Origin: Candidatus Latescibacterota bacterium
GTDB lineage: Bacteria > Eisenbacteria > RBG-16-71-46 > SZUA-252
DNA: 5,859 nucleotides
Assembly (NCBI GenBank): GCA_016207265.1
Contig: JACQPZ010000170.1
Coordinates: forward strand, 1 to 5,859
Direction of reading: 5' to 3'
Below the pieces are notes generated by a model that worked only from the letters and a program-made list of their open reading frames with translations, was not told where the DNA came from and ran no database searches. Position numbers and translations under genes: made by a program. The stretch's first letter is position 1. Every line of letters starts with the position of its first letter. Shown in pieces: positions 5,780 through 5,859 of the stretch.

Positions 5780-5859
5780 CACCCCGATCGTGCCCATGAG
5801 CGGGGCGGACGACCGCTCGCTCAAGGCCCTCATCGCGGAGGCGGGTCTGAGACTCACCC
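5763..5859 (+). CDS. Start of an unidentified gene after purB (3' partial)
   Basis: A frame beginning with TTG at 5763 runs open to the window edge. It gives 32 codons, MPQAVNTPIVPM followed by SGADDRSLKALIAEAGLRLT, overlapping purB by 17 nt. The first dozen residues are uncharged, and an acidic-to-helical stretch follows. Third positions are mostly G or C, as in the neighbours. ATG 5796 is an alternative start. I do not recognise the family from this fragment. It does not look like the start of PurC or PurS. A PurL-type N-terminus, with its short leading helix, is conceivable given the purB neighbour, but that is a guess from context. Confidence 0.6.
   Translation, partial: MPQAVNTPIVPMSGADDRSLKALIAEAGLRLT

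Overview
The window is G+C-rich DNA (by eye well over 60 %), with third codon positions almost all G or C. It is densely coding, and every gene lies on the + strand. A complete-looking Lnt (the last enzyme of lipoprotein maturation) and a membrane-anchored, periplasmic-type HtrA protease point to a diderm bacterium. The gene set and codon bias would fit a deep-branching or uncultivated lineage (FCB-type such as Eisenbacteria, Gemmatimonadota, or a former deltaproteobacterial group). This placement is inference only; no taxonomic marker is present.

Layout. Positions 1-45 may be the last 14 codons of an upstream gene. Next comes lnt, which ends at 1609 and whose true start is unresolved because no ATG, GTG or TTG occurs in frame before 119. 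A 114-bp gap (1610-1723) is the only real intergenic space. It holds a good sigma70-like promoter (TTGACG, 17 bp, TAGAGT), followed by two back-to-back perfect inverted repeats, the second of which contains the Shine-Dalgarno of the next gene. After that, five genes run without a break: an EcfT/CbiQ-like transporter subunit (1724-2464), truA (2454-3245), an HtrA-family protease (3232-4461), purB (4466-5779), and the first 32 codons of an unidentified gene (from 5763). The junctions are an 11-nt overlap, a 14-nt overlap, a 4-nt gap and a 17-nt overlap, so one translationally coupled operon read from the promoter at about 1632-1660 is the simplest model.

Functionally the genes are mixed housekeeping: envelope lipoprotein acylation, micronutrient uptake, tRNA pseudouridylation, envelope proteolysis and purine synthesis. 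No single pathway unites them. I see no mobile element, CRISPR array, rRNA or tRNA gene, phage gene or defence system, and no clear new system. The points most worth a second look are the structured ecfT leader, the ecfT gene without a neighbouring ATPase, and the unresolved lnt start.
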